A DNA stretch of 64,000 nucleotides from Callaeas wilsoni (taxonomy: Eukaryota; Chordata; Aves; Passeriformes; Callaeidae). Numbering within the stretch: the first letter of the stretch is position 1; the number at the start of each line of letters is the position of its first letter. Below the pieces are notes generated by a model that did no database searches, was not told the origin of the DNA, and saw only the letters and a list, made by a program, of their open reading frames with translations. Location: positions 248,001 to 312,000 of the forward strand of contig VWPU01014059.1 of the NCBI GenBank assembly GCA_013398955.1, in the 5' to 3' direction. Shown piece after piece: positions 62,854-64,000 of the stretch. The translations under genes were made by a program, and so were the position numbers.

Positions 62854-64000
62854 TGCACAACGTTACTTTTAATAGTAAGACTGAGTAAACACAGTTACAG
62901 AATATTAGGGAAATAAAAAATTGGTAGTGGTAAGCTGGCTTAAAACTGTACTCATATGGGGGGGTTGAGAGCCATTAACTATTGTTTGATAAGCAAATGA
63001 CAAGGATGCACTGCAATGACAGATAGGGAAGGCATCAGTGTCTTATTACAACCTCTGTACTGAAGCTGATTTTATTCTGTTTTTCTATGACTCTGCTCAG
63101 TTGTCCATATTTACTGTCTCTTTAGCTTCCAGAAATGATAAGGAGGATTGATTGTATTGTTTCGTGCAGTTATGATCGGTCTAAAGCACAAAACCTAAAC
63201 TGTCAAGATTCAGTACAAGGATAAAAAAGGCAACAACAAGGAAAGGGGAAGAAGTGTTTACAAAGTAACATATATTATAAAATCTTTGCAATAAACTGAG
63301 TTGTAGGGAATTTTATTCTTTAGTTTTCAGCACATATTTTTTCTCCATTTTTCTAACAATGTAAAGAAAGGATGATTCTATAGGTAGATAAAATAAGTTG
63401 AAGTAAACTGTTAGAAATCCAAGTCCATTTATAATTAATGCAAGTGTATCTGTTAGAACAAGAGAATTTGGGAATGACTACTACTATTTTGGGCATTTAT
63501 ATGTAGATAATAAGACCCCCTACAATTGTGTCATAAAAGGCAGTTGATGTTAGGAGACTTAGGAATGTGAATTTCCTGGCTATGAGAATAAACAACAAAT
63601 ACAATAAAAAGAATGTCCTAGACTGACGTAGAAACACTCTAGAAAAAGGTGCTTCTGCTATTTCTTCTGTCTCTGCGTTCTAAGACGTACTTGAACTGTC
63701 TTAGAAGGAAAGGATTTAGGGCAAACAGGAATGTAGGACATATATATCCAAAGCCTTCTCTCATATTTCCTATTTTCTGGTTTTAATTTGTTGCCTTTTA
63801 GCACCCAGACTTCTAAATTTTCCAACATTTTGTCTACCTGTTCAATATACTGGGAGCCCAGACAGTGGATTATATTCACAGATAGCTATAAAGAGACTGT
63901 ACACGGATACGTCACACCTTGAGTACCTAAATCCTTTGTAGTCCATACACATCCTGCCCCTTCACCTCTTGCTTTTAAAATGTGTACAATAGCACTTTCT
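62854..64000. other. Unassigned AT-rich DNA
   Basis: No gene or repeat family is recognised; the 73-codon minus frame at 63658-63879 has no domain. Confidence 0.5.

Noticed and set aside
1..64000. CRISPR arrays, operons, ribosome binding sites or other prokaryotic features
   Set aside because: Repeat content and composition are those of a vertebrate genome; no regularly spaced repeats or gene clusters are present.

Overview
The window looks like a 64 kb piece of a bird genome, most likely a songbird (passerine). The evidence is repeat content: several CR1 LINE fragments of avian and older amniote type, and solo LTRs of endogenous retroviruses with end sequences I associate with bird, especially passerine, genomes. 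The background is AT-rich with few CpG dinucleotides and many short A/T runs. No protein-coding gene, exon chain, tRNA, rRNA or CpG island could be supported. Open frames are short (the longest is 139 codons), occur on both strands and are what chance gives in AT-rich DNA. The one recognisable protein is the broken reverse transcriptase of a CR1 element. The window is therefore a gene desert or the inside of a very large intron; the sequence alone does not decide which.

Layout. Positions 470-1036 hold a minus-strand LTR. A strong hairpin (1139-1185) and a short plus-strand CR1 tail (1510-1655) follow. An unidentified GC-rich, CpG-poor block lies at about 5045-5740. An old minus-strand CR1 tail lies at 8951-9300, and a shortened second copy of the first LTR family at about 10229-10624. 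A minus-strand CR1 with an internal deletion occupies 11883-12460, and a very old plus-strand CR1 (L3-like) about 17550-18588. A CpG-rich minus-strand solo LTR lies at 21126-21682. From there to about 55 kb only simple repeats, small palindromes and unassigned AT-rich DNA were seen, with two weak candidates for conserved non-coding sequence (49.9-50.3 and 51.5-51.7 kb). An old minus-strand CR1 tail (55140-55420), an LTR with a perfect 5-bp target duplication (56769-57375) and a plus-strand LTR (62526-62848) complete the right end.

No genes work together here. The history visible is repeated CR1 and retrovirus insertion, loss of viral interiors by LTR-LTR recombination (only single LTRs remain), and decay. 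I found no convincing new biological system. The items most worth a second look are the GC-rich block, the hairpin at 1139-1185, the CpG-rich LTR with odd flanking repeats, and the internally deleted CR1.
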